Shown here piece by piece: positions 23,194-33,428 of a stretch of 64,000 nucleotides of DNA. This DNA is from CBIFVZ01 sp966185765 (lineage in GTDB: Bacteria; Pseudomonadota; Gammaproteobacteria; Enterobacterales; Enterobacteriaceae), in assembly GCA_966185765.1 (NCBI GenBank), contig CBIFVZ010000005.1:1-64000 (forward strand). Reading direction: 5' to 3'. The number at the start of each line of letters is the position of its first letter. The first letter of the stretch is position 1. The position numbers were made by a program, and so were the translations under genes. The notes under the pieces were generated by a model, which did no database searches, was not told the DNA's origin, and worked only from the letters and a program-made list of their open reading frames with translations.

Positions 23194-25671
23194 TTAGCGA
23201 CACGGCAGCAGCACAGTAGACGCGTCGACAAGCGTTGCCGGCATCGTGACTTCACACTGGGTTTTTCCACCCCAGTTGACTTTCAGCGTTTCGTTCGGAT
23301 TGACCCCGGAAAGCCAGGCTTTACCTTCTTCCAGTACCATGGCAACGCTCACGCCATCTTTGTTGTAAACTTCAGCGCCAAACGGCGGCGTACTGTGGTC
23401 TGCCAGACGCAGCGTGCCCATCACCCGGTTACCTCTCGACATACCAAACGCCTGATAACCAATGGCCCCTTCCGTTAATACCGAGGTATTGATGGCTTTG
23501 GATGCTTCAATGTTGCCGTCCATTGCATCTACATCCACGCGGGTATCAAAGTTGTTGTAGCTGACGATATCCGGCACCACGGCGATACCAAAACTGTTGG
23601 TCGTCGCTTTACCGTTGTTCAACGGCACACCGCCGATACCATTAGTGTCTACCATCACACGCGCGGTATTCGATGTTGCACTACTGTTATGCAGCGCTGC
23701 GCCGTGCTGTGTTGCCGTTAAGCCACCGCGCAACGTTGCGCTGGCTGCCATATAGTTATTGTGCTGATAGCTGGCGGTGGTGTTAATCTCCGCCCACTGC
23801 GAGCGATGGCGATAGTAGCCATCAACGTTGGCGTAGCCGTCCTGACTTGCCCCGGCACGTACGCGCCACAGGTTGTTGTAGTCGCTATTGTCAGTGTACG
23901 AGGCCATCGGGCTGGTTTTGCCATTATTGGTCTGGAGATCGAGACCCGCCCAGCGGCTACCGTCGCCCACCGGAATCGATAACCTGAACGAAATAGAGTC
24001 ATCGTTCTTACCGTTATAATCGGAACGATAAGCTGACAGGTTTGCGGTGATACCGCGTACATTGCCCACGCTAAAGCTGCGACCAACGGAGAAACCGTAT
24101 CGGTCCTGACTACCGCGGTTCCAGTAGTTCTGGTGGGTATACGTCAGGAACAGCGTGGTTGCCAGACGCGGATCGTCGGCCCAGAACGTTTTACTACCGG
24201 TAATGGTGTACATCTCTTTTTCACGACCGATGTTGTCATAGCCCTGGTAACGTTCGTCCAGGTACTGCGACAGCGTACGGAAATCGCGCTCAGAGAAGCG
24301 ATAGCCTGCGAAGGTAATGGAGCTGTTGTACTCATCAAAGGTCTTCGCGTAGCTGAGTTTGTATGACGTACCCCAGATGCGGTTCTGGCCTGGCAGCTCG
24401 CTCCAGGACTCCGTGGCATCAAACGACAACGCACCGAGCACGCTCAGGTCACGACCAATACCCGCAGAGACCGCGGTATACGCTTTACCCGCCGTCATCA
24501 GACCGCCGTAGAGTGACCAGGCGTTGGTCACACCCCAGGAGAAGTCCCCAGCCACAAAGCCAGGCCCCTGAATACGGTGGTTGTAGCGCGACGGTGCACC
24601 ACCCGCGATGTTGTAGCGGACATAGCCAGGACGTGTCAGATACGGGATGTTGGCGGTATTCACCTGAAAGGTAGAAACCGAACCATCCTGTTCTTCGACA
24701 CGTACATCCAGCGTACCGCGCACGGAACTACGCAAATCCTGGATGTTAAACGGACCCGCTGCCACCGTCGTTTCATAGATGGTGCGCCCGCTTTGCATGA
24801 CGGTAACTTTGGCGTTGGTACGCGCCACGCCGTGAATTTCCGGCGCATAACCACGCAGGCTCGGCGGCAGCATACGCTCATCGCTTTCCAGGTTAGCCCC
24901 GGTAAAACGCACCGTGTCAAACACCTGCGAGTTAAGATAAATTTCCCCCAGCGTCAGCTTTGCAGCCATAGTTGGCAGCGGACGATAGGCGTAGAACTGG
25001 TTCCAGGTAAAATCGTACTTGCGCTGATCGCTGTCGTAGTTGGTCTGGTATTCACCGCGTACACGCCAGCCGCCGGCGTTAAAACCCGCCTGGCCATAAC
25101 CTGACACCGAGCTGTAATCATCCGAACCGCTCTTGAAACGACGAGAGACCTGCCCGGTCAGGCTGTAGTCAAAAATCACGCCTGCAATGCCGCTGTCCCA
25201 GCGCTCAGGCGGGGTCCAGTCCGGATCGTTGTATTTCATCCATGCCTGAGGAACCGTAATATCTAACACACCTGCAGAGCTACTGATTCTTGCACCAGGA
25301 ACGCTGTCGAGGGTGTAGCAGTTTTCATAAATCGGCATGACTTTGGCGCGGACTTCCTCCTTCAGCGCCAGCTTGGTCAGCAAGTCCTCATTAATACATG
25401 CGCGGCTGTTTTTGCCGTCTTCGCTTGCAACATATTCAATTTTGGACTGCCCTACAGATCTGCCGTTGATCTTAATATCAAGCAGGTAACTTCCCGGTGT
25501 GACGTAGTTATCCGTTGCGAATCGGGATAAATCGACATGGCTGCGATCTGCTGCATCAAGCACATCGACGTTAAACTCAACGCTATCATCTGCTAAGGCC
25601 GCTGGCGCATAGCAGACCATAATTACCTGCGCGGCAATTATAGTTAACTTGGTTTTTAATTTTACCGACAT
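23194..25671 (-). CDS. Outer membrane fimbrial usher
   Basis: 825-residue PapC/FimD-type usher. After the signal peptide (cleavage near ALADDSVEFN) come the periplasmic N-terminal domain with VDLSRFATDNYVTPGSYLLD, a 24-strand barrel with plug (DPDWTPPERWDSGIAG, then repeated aromatic strands), and C-terminal domains with a Cys pair (KTQCEVTMP, VLLPCR). It receives chaperone-pilin complexes and threads the fibre out. The order usher before chaperone follows the pap/ste/pix type rather than fim. Confidence 0.95.
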   Translation of the reverse strand: MSVKLKTKLTIIAAQVIMVCYAPAALADDSVEFNVDVLDAADRSHVDLSRFATDNYVTPGSYLLDIKINGRSVGQSKIEYVASEDGKNSRACINEDLLTKLALKEEVRAKVMPIYENCYTLDSVPGARISSSAGVLDITVPQAWMKYNDPDWTPPERWDSGIAGVIFDYSLTGQVSRRFKSGSDDYSSVSGYGQAGFNAGGWRVRGEYQTNYDSDQRKYDFTWNQFYAYRPLPTMAAKLTLGEIYLNSQVFDTVRFTGANLESDERMLPPSLRGYAPEIHGVARTNAKVTVMQSGRTIYETTVAAGPFNIQDLRSSVRGTLDVRVEEQDGSVSTFQVNTANIPYLTRPGYVRYNIAGGAPSRYNHRIQGPGFVAGDFSWGVTNAWSLYGGLMTAGKAYTAVSAGIGRDLSVLGALSFDATESWSELPGQNRIWGTSYKLSYAKTFDEYNSSITFAGYRFSERDFRTLSQYLDERYQGYDNIGREKEMYTITGSKTFWADDPRLATTLFLTYTHQNYWNRGSQDRYGFSVGRSFSVGNVRGITANLSAYRSDYNGKNDDSISFRLSIPVGDGSRWAGLDLQTNNGKTSPMASYTDNSDYNNLWRVRAGASQDGYANVDGYYRHRSQWAEINTTASYQHNNYMAASATLRGGLTATQHGAALHNSSATSNTARVMVDTNGIGGVPLNNGKATTNSFGIAVVPDIVSYNNFDTRVDVDAMDGNIEASKAINTSVLTEGAIGYQAFGMSRGNRVMGTLRLADHSTPPFGAEVYNKDGVSVAMVLEEGKAWLSGVNPNETLKVNWGGKTQCEVTMPATLVDASTVLLPCR

Positions 25672-25732
25672 GATTATTCATCCCGAATCAATCACCGGAA
25701 TACGTGAAGCATCCCGCTACGTATATGTTGTT

Positions 25733-26284
25733 TTAGTTGTAATCCATAAAAAAGCGGGCGGTCGCGTAGAATTCGCCAGCCTGAACATTTTTCTGGACCG
25801 GAACCACCGAGGCAGTAAATCGTAATATGTTTTTCTCACTGCTCAATGCATAACCGGGAGACGGCTGTCCAAATGTTAAAGTATCACCGTTTCTGTCTTG
25901 CAGGCGTATTCCCAGCCCTTTTCCGTTTGTCAATAACGCAGTGGGATCTTCATTTGTGGTCTCACCCATAAATGTCACTGACGCGTAGGGATATTGCAAT
26001 AAACCGTCACCTATATCCGTCGCTGTACATCCCGTTAAGCGAACCGTAAAAGGTCGAATTAAAACATCTTCGCCTTCTTCTTTAACATCACGGGCAGAAA
26101 TATCGCCAAATTCAACTAATATATCACGATGCAGATTGTCGATGCTGCAGGCAGCTTCAATAAGTTCTCCTCGCGCATCCACTTCACCTTCTAGTGGAAG
26201 GAAAGTGGTGGCAAAGGCATGGCCAGAAAAAAGCAGGGTGGATAATAAATAAAGCGGAAAAATACTTTGCTTTTTTAATTCCAT
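25733..26284 (-). CDS. Fimbrial subunit (second gene of operon)
   Basis: Pilin-family protein of about 183 residues from ATG 26284, with a signal peptide (LLSTLLFSGHAFA). The pilin Cys pair is EAACSIDNL and LTGCTATD, and the C-terminus GEFYATARFFMDYN is a pilin zipper. By position between the major pilin and usher genes it corresponds to PapH, the termination/anchoring subunit of pap-like operons. The longer frame to 26353 has no signal peptide at its start and is not used. Confidence 0.83.
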   Translation of the reverse strand: MELKKQSIFPLYLLSTLLFSGHAFATTFLPLEGEVDARGELIEAACSIDNLHRDILVEFGDISARDVKEEGEDVLIRPFTVRLTGCTATDIGDGLLQYPYASVTFMGETTNEDPTALLTNGKGLGIRLQDRNGDTLTFGQPSPGYALSSEKNILRFTASVVPVQKNVQAGEFYATARFFMDYN

Positions 26285-26365
26285 AGTAGCACCCACAATC
26301 CTTGTTCCTGATTCCACTTTCATAGAATGCGGGGGTTTCCCCCCGCACAGCACACTTCACATCGA

Positions 26366-26902
26366 TTACTGGTAAGCGATAGAGAAGTTAATGGTAGACT
26401 GGAAGTCACCTGCGGTCGGTTCGGTGGTCGCAGTGTCAGCCTGCAGGAATGCCACGAACGGGATGGTGTTTTTGCCATCAACCAGTTTAACCGCAGTGGT
26501 AGCTTCGCCCCACTTAACGAGCTGGTTGCCGCTGTCTACCAGGCCGATACCAGCGCCAGTCGCGGTACCAGAGGTGAATGCTGCCAGTGCGTCGTTAGCC
26601 GGATCAACAGAAGTCGGGGTGTAGGTTACAACAGCGCTACCCGCAACAGTTGCGTCACAGTCCTGCAGAACGATGCTCTTCTGTACGTTACCAACACGTG
26701 CCTGGTTAGCAAACTCGTGGATTGGACGCTGACCGAAATCGACAACAACCGGGCTTGACTCAACAGCCAGGCCGCAAGGCGTGCTCACCAGCTCACCGCT
26801 CAGCTCGATTACGCCGTTAGTGGTGCCTTCAGCAGCCAGTACAGATGCAGAACCCAGAGCAGCAGTGAATGCCACAGCCATAGCTACTTTATTCAGTTTC
26901 AT
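26366..26902 (-). CDS. Major fimbrial subunit
   Basis: 178-residue pilin from ATG 26902, with AGGAAT just upstream. It has a clean signal peptide (MKLNKVAMAVAFTAALGSAS, cleavage near VLAAEG). The mature part is rich in Ala, Thr and Gly with one disulfide pair (STPCGLAVE and LQDCDATV) and ends in DFQSTINFSIAYQ. As first gene of the operon it is the likely shaft subunit. Codon use is highly biased, as expected for an abundant protein. Confidence 0.9.
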   Translation of the reverse strand: MKLNKVAMAVAFTAALGSASVLAAEGTTNGVIELSGELVSTPCGLAVESSPVVVDFGQRPIHEFANQARVGNVQKSIVLQDCDATVAGSAVVTYTPTSVDPANDALAAFTSGTATGAGIGLVDSGNQLVKWGEATTAVKLVDGKNTIPFVAFLQADTATTEPTAGDFQSTINFSIAYQ

Positions 26903-27606
26903 AAAAATTCCTGCGTAGTAAACTAATATCCTAAGAAATAAAGAGCGATAAAGCCGGCAATACATAATGCATGCGGCGTTTAGAAGCCCCTGTTTTTACG
27001 TCAACAGAGTTCAGGTCGGATAATCTTAGCGGTGTTTGCAGCTGTAATTATTGGCCCACTCCGTTGAGCTAATAAAATGCTATCAAAACACAAATACCCT
27101 TAAAAGCATGGCGTACCCATCCAACAAAGTGCGAGTTAAAACCTCGCACACATGTTATTAGCAATTTTTTATCTCGCGAGTAAAATGGAAAATTCCTACA
27201 TCAATTATTGCAAACAATATTTTTGAATTAAAAAAAAAAGCAATAAGACATCTGGCCGATATTTAGCTGAAACCTCTTAAATTAAGTACAAAAATTAATC
27301 AAAAGCAACGCTCGTAACGGTAACCAGGTCTGTACAATAACAGCGACGCACCCTTACTCAGTAAGGAAATCCCTGTTACTGGCAGGCTAACAAGAAACGA
27401 TAAGATTAGTCGCACATAAATTTACAAAATAAACCATCTGTTAATGATTATGTGAGGATGCGGGCAATTATTGGTGCGGTGAAAAAGCAAAAACGCAATG
27501 TTATTAATTCTTAATTCCTGGCAAAACAGAGAAAAAAAAGTTAGCTTTGTGATATTTGCCTGTACAGAATCTCTCTTTATAAAGATAACGCGTCGGGAAC
27601 AGCCCA
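26903..27606. promoter_or_regulatory. Fimbrial upstream region, AT-rich
   Basis: About 700 bp before the major pilin gene, with no gene. It holds a perfect 7-bp inverted repeat GTGCGAG/CTCGCAC (27129-27149), a 13-bp palindrome CTTACTCAGTAAG (27353-27365) and a long A-tract near 27230. No pair of long inverted repeats flanking the promoter (as in fimS) and no pair of GATC sites (as in pap) was seen, so classical phase-variation switches are not evident. Confidence 0.5.
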
Positions 27607-27645
27607 ATAAAAAACGGCAGCCCTCGTAATGAGGCGCTACCGTTT
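27607..27645 (-). terminator. Intrinsic terminator of the type I secretion operon
   Basis: Read on the minus strand, AAACGGTAGCGCCTC pairs imperfectly with GAGGGCTGCCGTTT around a five-base loop (ATTAC) and runs into TTTTTTATT. It lies 22 bases past the ABC exporter stop. Confidence 0.85.
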
Positions 27646-27667
27646 CAGATTTCCACAGCAAGCACAC

Positions 27668-29803
27668 TTACTGAATGTGCTGGTCAAACATCTCGTGAGA
27701 GATCTCCTGAACACCGTCTTTATTAAGTAGAATGATACGATCGGCGCTGCGAATGGTTTCCGGGCGATGGGCAATAATAATACGCGTGATGTTCATATCA
27801 CGAATAGCGGTATTGATTGCGCTCTCACGATTAACATCAAGGTGGCTGGTGGCTTCGTCGAGAATCAGGATCTCAGGCCTGCGGTACAGTGCGCGTGCCA
27901 ACAGCACGCGCTGCATCTGCCCACCGGATAATGAAGACCCCATATCGCCCACCAGACTGTTATAGGCCATCGGCATTTGCATAATATCGTCATGAATCTG
28001 CGCCAGCATTGCCGCCCGTTCCACCTGTTCCTGACAGTAATTCGCATCAAAGAAGCTGATGTTGTCGGCAATGGAGCCAGCAAACAAAATATCGTCCTGC
28101 ATAACGCTGCCAATTTTATCACGATACCAGGTCATCCCCAGTTTACGAATATCCTGGCCGTTAACCTCAATCGCACCACGTTGTGGCTTGAGTAACCCCA
28201 GCAGCAGTTTCACCAGCGTCGATTTACCCTGGCCGGAAGGGCCGATAATCGCCACTGATTCACCAGAGTGGATACTCAGCGTACAGTTCTCAAACACCCA
28301 GGGTTCAGTTGGGGCGTAACGGAAAGAGAGATTGTGCACTTCAACGGCGAATGCTTTCTGCTCGCCGGGCAGCGCCACGGCGTTATCCATATCACCTTCT
28401 TTATCTGTCAGAACGATATCAGCCAGACGTTCGCCGTGTAAACGCAGCATCCAGAACTCAATGATGGCGTTAATCAGCCCGGTAGCGCGGCTGAGAAACT
28501 GATCGGCAAAACTTGAAAATGCCACCAACATACCGCCAGTGAAGTTACCTTCTAATACCTGGAGCGCCGCCAGCCAGATAAGCACGATGCGCCCAACGCC
28601 GGAAATGATCCCCTGTAAGGTGTTAAAACCAATTGTTAAACGCTGAATGTGAATGCCTTTGTTGGTCGCTTCAACCAGTTCATTGGCATAGGTGGAAACA
28701 CGCATTTCCTGCTTATTATTAAGCTTCACCGCCTGCACGCCGCGAATGGACTCCAGTAATTGCGACTGGGCGCGGGCATTAGCAATCAACTGGTCTTCAT
28801 TAGCCTGGCGAAACGGGCGAAACGACACCCAGCGGATGATAACGTAAAGCCCGAACAGCCCCAGCACAACAAAAGCCAGTTTGACGTTGTAAGCAAACAG
28901 CATAAACAGCGTCACGATTGCCATCACACCATCAAGCAATGAGGAGATAAAGCGGCTGGTCAGCGTGTTCTGGATGGTATTGATGGAACCAAAACGCGAC
29001 ACAATATCGCCAACATGCCGTTCTTCAAACCATGACATCGGCAGGCCAAGCAGGTGCGAACAGACGTTAGCGGACCACTGTACGCTCAACATACTGGAAA
29101 ACCAGGTGGTAACCCAGGAGCGGATAGCGCTGATGATGTTTTGCAGCACCATCACAACAATAAACGCAGAGCCAAGCAGCGTCAGCAAATCGTAATCGGC
29201 AGAAGGCAGCACCTGGTCCATCACCCACTGGGTATAAAAGGGCGCCAGGATGCCAAACACCTCAAGCGCGATGGAGAGGATCATCACCTGCACAAAGGCG
29301 GAACGAATGCCGGTCACATTGCCGATAAGTTTGAGCATGGAAAGCGATTCTTTCTCTTCTTTCTTCTCAAACGAGGCTGCCGGCATTAATTCCAGCGCGA
29401 CACCGGTAAATGAGGTGGAAACCTCATCCAGCGGCACTTCCCGGCGACCTCGCGCCGGGTCATGAATCACGATTTTCTTTTTGGAAACGCTTTTGAGCAC
29501 CACAAAGTGGTTCATATCCCAGTGCAGAATGCAGGGCATACGCAACTTGTGCAGTTCTTCTATTTCAAGGCGCAGCGCGCGCGTTGACATGCCAAGCTGT
29601 TGCGACACCAGCATAACCTCACCCAGCGTTGCACCTTTGAGCGAAGTAGAGAAACGCCGACGCAGGGTTATCATGTCGATGCGGTGACCATAATAGTTGG
29701 CAATCATGCCAACACAGGTTAGCCCGCACTCTGCCGCCTGGGTCTGCTGAATAACCGGCAGCTTATTGCGCCAGGAGAAGTTAAGTTTTTCAAGCAAATT
29801 CAT
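27668..29803 (-). CDS. C39-peptidase ABC exporter, CvaB/MchF-like
   Basis: Type I secretion ATPase with leader-peptidase domain. The C39 triad is complete: Cys26 (AAECGLTC), His99 (MNHFVVL) and Asp115 (VIHDPARG), with Gln20 as oxyanion residue. A membrane domain spans about 160-430. The ATPase has Walker A GPSGQGKST, signature SLSGGQMQR, Walker B ILILDEATSHLD and an AHRP switch. 711 residues, as in colicin V exporter CvaB. It is last in a TolC-HlyD-ABC operon. No double-glycine precursor lies beside it. The only ones in the window are the two peptides at 18.8-19.3 kb. Confidence 0.93.
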   Translation of the reverse strand: MNLLEKLNFSWRNKLPVIQQTQAAECGLTCVGMIANYYGHRIDMITLRRRFSTSLKGATLGEVMLVSQQLGMSTRALRLEIEELHKLRMPCILHWDMNHFVVLKSVSKKKIVIHDPARGRREVPLDEVSTSFTGVALELMPAASFEKKEEKESLSMLKLIGNVTGIRSAFVQVMILSIALEVFGILAPFYTQWVMDQVLPSADYDLLTLLGSAFIVVMVLQNIISAIRSWVTTWFSSMLSVQWSANVCSHLLGLPMSWFEERHVGDIVSRFGSINTIQNTLTSRFISSLLDGVMAIVTLFMLFAYNVKLAFVVLGLFGLYVIIRWVSFRPFRQANEDQLIANARAQSQLLESIRGVQAVKLNNKQEMRVSTYANELVEATNKGIHIQRLTIGFNTLQGIISGVGRIVLIWLAALQVLEGNFTGGMLVAFSSFADQFLSRATGLINAIIEFWMLRLHGERLADIVLTDKEGDMDNAVALPGEQKAFAVEVHNLSFRYAPTEPWVFENCTLSIHSGESVAIIGPSGQGKSTLVKLLLGLLKPQRGAIEVNGQDIRKLGMTWYRDKIGSVMQDDILFAGSIADNISFFDANYCQEQVERAAMLAQIHDDIMQMPMAYNSLVGDMGSSLSGGQMQRVLLARALYRRPEILILDEATSHLDVNRESAINTAIRDMNITRIIIAHRPETIRSADRIILLNKDGVQEISHEMFDQHIQ

Positions 29804-29829
29804 TGAGATAGCCTTTCTTCTTATCGTTA

Positions 29830-31089
29830 TCAGGAAGCCGCACTGCGGCTAAGGGCATAAAGCGGTTCAAGTACCCACTCATACAATCGGCGCTTATCAA
29901 TAAGAAAATCTGCCTCTACCGCGCTACCGGGTTGGAGCCTCACCTGCTGTCCGTAAGCTTTCACAAACTGGTTATCCAGCTTTACCTTCACCAGATAATG
30001 CTGCTCCTGCACCTGATTGTTGCCGGTTATCTGCGCGACCTCCTGCGGAGAGAGCGCGACTCGGGAGACGCCGATAACCTTGCCAAACTGCTGGCCGAAC
30101 TTCTGCCACGGATAGGCCTGATAGCGCAGCACGACCCGCTGGCCTGGGCGAATAAAACCAATAGCGCGGCTGCTGACCATAATGCGTGCCTGTAACTCCG
30201 TGTTTTCCGGTAGTAGCGACGCCATAGTCTGGCCTGCCGTCACAATCTGGCCGCGCTTGACCACCACTGATGCCACCGTCGCTTTTTGCGGCGCGTTAAT
30301 TACTACTGAGCGGCGCGACTCGTTTTCCATCATGTTTTGCTTAAGCTCGGCGATGCGCCGCTCAATATCGTTAATCTGATTAAGCTCATTGATGGGCTGC
30401 TCGCGAATCTGCTGTAACGTCTGGGTAAGCTGCTGCTGAAGATCAATACGCTGACGTGCCACATCCTGAATACGCGACTCGGCCTCAAGGCGTGCGGTTT
30501 CCTGCTCCTCCACCTGGCTGTTAGAGGCGTAACCTTCCTTGCGCATCATTTTATATTTATTGAGCTTTTCCGCCGCCAGATTCATCTGCTGTACGCGGCT
30601 TGCATAGATGTCGCTCAGGCTGGCGAGTTGCTGCTCCAGTAAACGCTTTTTTTCCTGTAACCCTTTGCGAGTTTCCTCAGACAACACCGTCAGGTTGGCG
30701 CGCTCTCTGACCAACACACCATGTTGCAGGTCAAGTTGTTCAGCAATGGTTTCACGCGTCTGACCATAGCGGGTGGACACTTCAGAAGAAATGGTGACCA
30801 GCGGCGCATCTTTCTCCACGCTGTCGCCTTCACGGATAGCAAGATCGGTGATTGTCCCGGCATTCACCGCCACAATATCCATCACGCCCTCTACCGGGAT
30901 AAGTGCACCAATGGCGTTCTCACGTTTGGTGTAAGAACCAAAGAAACAGAAAATCAGCGTCGCGACCGTGATAAGTCCCACCAGTCCGATAATGACCCAG
31001 CGATAGGGCGGGCAGTAAAGCGCCACGCTGCCAATAGCTTTTGTTTTGTTTGCCTCAAGCGCTTCCTTGCGAAACAGTGATTCAGACAT
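29830..31089 (-). CDS. HlyD-family secretion adaptor, CvaA/MchE-like
   Basis: Periplasmic adaptor of type I secretion. A short cytoplasmic tail is followed by one membrane helix (about 30-52, WVIIGLVGLITVATLIFCF), a lipoyl half (AVNAGTITDLAIREGDSVEK), a long coiled coil (about 100-250), the second lipoyl half (INAPQKATVASVVVKRGQIV) and a beta-barrel end. 419 residues match CvaA/MchE. It lies 26 bp before the ABC exporter and 18 bp after the TolC-like gene, so it bridges those two proteins. Confidence 0.92.
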   Translation of the reverse strand: MSESLFRKEALEANKTKAIGSVALYCPPYRWVIIGLVGLITVATLIFCFFGSYTKRENAIGALIPVEGVMDIVAVNAGTITDLAIREGDSVEKDAPLVTISSEVSTRYGQTRETIAEQLDLQHGVLVRERANLTVLSEETRKGLQEKKRLLEQQLASLSDIYASRVQQMNLAAEKLNKYKMMRKEGYASNSQVEEQETARLEAESRIQDVARQRIDLQQQLTQTLQQIREQPINELNQINDIERRIAELKQNMMENESRRSVVINAPQKATVASVVVKRGQIVTAGQTMASLLPENTELQARIMVSSRAIGFIRPGQRVVLRYQAYPWQKFGQQFGKVIGVSRVALSPQEVAQITGNNQVQEQHYLVKVKLDNQFVKAYGQQVRLQPGSAVEADFLIDKRRLYEWVLEPLYALSRSAAS

Positions 31090-31107
31090 AGCTATCTTCC
31101 ATAAACA

Positions 31108-32439
31108 TTACGAACGTACGGGGCAGTTAAACCGGTTAAGATACGAATAATCCAAATCGCCCGATACCGCAGCGAGCTTAATGCTGGAGACGATGTACTC
31201 GTATTGTGCTCTGGCAAGTTCACTCAGGGATTTGAAATAATCTTTTTCAGCGTTCAGTGCATCGATAGTGGTGCGAAGTCCCAGTTCGCGGGCGTACTGG
31301 GTGGATTCCATGCGACGTTTTGCTGAGATAATGGCTTTGCGATGTGCGCTCATGCGCGCTTCACCGGAACGTACACCGGACACCGCACTTTCAAGCTCCT
31401 GTAGCGCCGTGCGGCGGGCATCTACCAGTTCTTCTCGTGACTGTTCTTTACGATGCGAGGCTTCAATGCTCTGAGAAACCTGGCTACCGCCCGCAAACAG
31501 CGGTACGGAGACGTTAAGGGCAATGTTGGTGTTGCGGGTTTTTGACGTAGTGCCAAAAACGTCATCCAGGTAATTACCGTTTTCAGCCCGACTCCAGTTA
31601 TTGCCGTAGGCTGCCTGCACTGACACCACCGGCATATGCTGGCCTGTTGCAGCCAGCATGTCAGCACGGCTTTGTTCAAGCGCAAACTGGGCAGCACGGA
31701 TATTGAGATTCTGACGCTCAGTGCGCGCTTTTAACTGTAAAAGCTGGGGCGGTTTACCCGGCGCGATGCAGTCCATGCCGCTGGCCGGAATAGCGTTGCC
31801 GGAAAGGCCGCTGAGTTTTTCAAAGCGAATACGCGCATCTTGCAACTGACTCTCAGCAGTGATGACATCCGCAACGGCCGTATCAAAATTGGCCTGAGCT
31901 TCATCGACCTCAAGGCGCGTCTGGTCGCCTATATCCAGCCCCTTGAGCGCCCCGTTGAGCTGTTGTTCGAAGGCGACGCGCGCTTTGTCGGCGTTATCCA
32001 GGACACGAGAGGCGTAAATCACAGAAAACCAGGCATCGCTCACATCGCTGATGAGTTTCTGCTGCGCAATCATGTAGTTGACTTCGGCCTTATCGGCTAT
32101 CGCATCTGCACGACGCCAGGTCGCATATTTGGCAAGATCGAAAAGAGGCTGGGTAAGGGTAACGACATAGTTGTGGCGTTTAACACCTGCCGCATAAGAC
32201 GCGCCTGGCTGATCCTGTTTTGAGTAGCTGCCGTTGAGCGCCACAACAGGTAACAGCCCGGAAAATCCCTGAATACGCTTTTGCTGTTCCGCCTCATTAA
32301 GGCTGCGCTGGGCCAGAATACCGGCATCATACTGATCCGCAGCGATAACCGCTTCCTGCAGCGTTAACGCACCCACCTGGGTCGCCGAAAGGCACAATAC
32401 AGTCGAAATCACTATTTTCGTGGGAAAATTAATTTTCAT
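31108..32439 (-). CDS. TolC-family outer membrane channel of the type I system
   Basis: 443 residues. Signal peptide (cleavage near VGALTLQEA), then the TolC repeat pattern: LTLQEAVIAADQYDAGILAQ, two coiled-coil halves, and a second repeat ending with TTIDALNAEKDYFKSLSELA. It resembles TolC/PrtF/LapE-type channels used for exported proteins. It is not a lipoprotein, unlike the other channel in this window (10472). It is the first gene of the operon, so its own promoter must lie in the 32.4-33.4 kb gap. Confidence 0.92.
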   Translation of the reverse strand: MKINFPTKIVISTVLCLSATQVGALTLQEAVIAADQYDAGILAQRSLNEAEQQKRIQGFSGLLPVVALNGSYSKQDQPGASYAAGVKRHNYVVTLTQPLFDLAKYATWRRADAIADKAEVNYMIAQQKLISDVSDAWFSVIYASRVLDNADKARVAFEQQLNGALKGLDIGDQTRLEVDEAQANFDTAVADVITAESQLQDARIRFEKLSGLSGNAIPASGMDCIAPGKPPQLLQLKARTERQNLNIRAAQFALEQSRADMLAATGQHMPVVSVQAAYGNNWSRAENGNYLDDVFGTTSKTRNTNIALNVSVPLFAGGSQVSQSIEASHRKEQSREELVDARRTALQELESAVSGVRSGEARMSAHRKAIISAKRRMESTQYARELGLRTTIDALNAEKDYFKSLSELARAQYEYIVSSIKLAAVSGDLDYSYLNRFNCPVRS

Positions 32440-33428
32440 TGTGTTATTTCATCATCCCTGATCTATAGATTATTTTAGTCGTTAGCTATTGCCACCCACA
32501 TGACGCATAAGCGCTGCGTGATGCTTGTATAAGCTTTCATTTTCAACATCCTGTTTTTGCTCACCGTAATAGCATTTCATGTTGTACCACAAGAAACCAA
32601 TGCCTTTCTCATGATGAGAAAATATTTACACCTTTGCCAATCCAACTTCCGACTGATTAATCTTAAAACCATAAGGAATGCAGAACGCCAAATATGAGGT
32701 AGTAAGAATATTACTCTGCGACCATCGGGGCGGACGACAATGCTCTTTTAACGTTGCGACAGGGGCAACGCGCATTATATTGTTGTGGTATGTCGTTCAT
32801 ACGCGCGCTACGAGGAGCAATAAAGCACCGTAAACATTCATACCCGCTGCCGGGTGGCACAACGGCTAAACCTGGCCTCACTATAACACACTTAAGGTCT
32901 CCCGGATGCCGCTACTTCCCGTGCAACCAGCCACGGCCACATTGATTTCCGGGGAAGAGTAAAAGCGGGCATCGCACTATTCACACAATAACGAGCCAGC
33001 CGTAAGCGCAGGAACAATGTATATCGGCTTCGACCCAGAGTTAGGGTGACGTCACCTTCCGACGAAGGTAAACCCGATGCGTCGCATAATAATCTAACTT
33101 TCAACTTCTCAAGTGAATATTCTGACTGACTGTAATAAAAGACGGCAATGCAAACAAGAAATAACAGGATGCTTTTGGAAAAATAACAAAAAAAACACGC
33201 GATAAAACCAATATCTCTCCCAGTAGCGCAAGTGCAATATATCCCCTTCCTTACAGATTCGTCCTATTTTTAAGCAAGCACAGAGCCTGACCAGCCTTTC
33301 TCAGGCATACTAATAAGATACTTTGCGCTACCTTTAAACGCGCAAAGGTAATTATTTACTGGCGGCATCACATTCCATCGTTATTAATTATCTGACTGTG
33401 TCAGTGGTGTCTTGCACGCTCGTAATTC
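32440..33428. other. Divergent intergenic stretch between the type I operon and autotransporter 1
   Basis: About 1 kb with no gene. It must contain the promoter of the minus-strand secretion operon and that of the autotransporter. I looked here for a short precursor with a Gly-Gly leader for the neighbouring exporter and saw none of useful length. Short open frames at 32754-32945 and 32892-33104 have no supporting features. Confidence 0.55.

Noticed and set aside
26903..27420. fimS-type invertible promoter
   Set aside because: No pair of identical inverted repeats a few hundred bases apart was found, and no fimB/fimE-like recombinase is encoded nearby.
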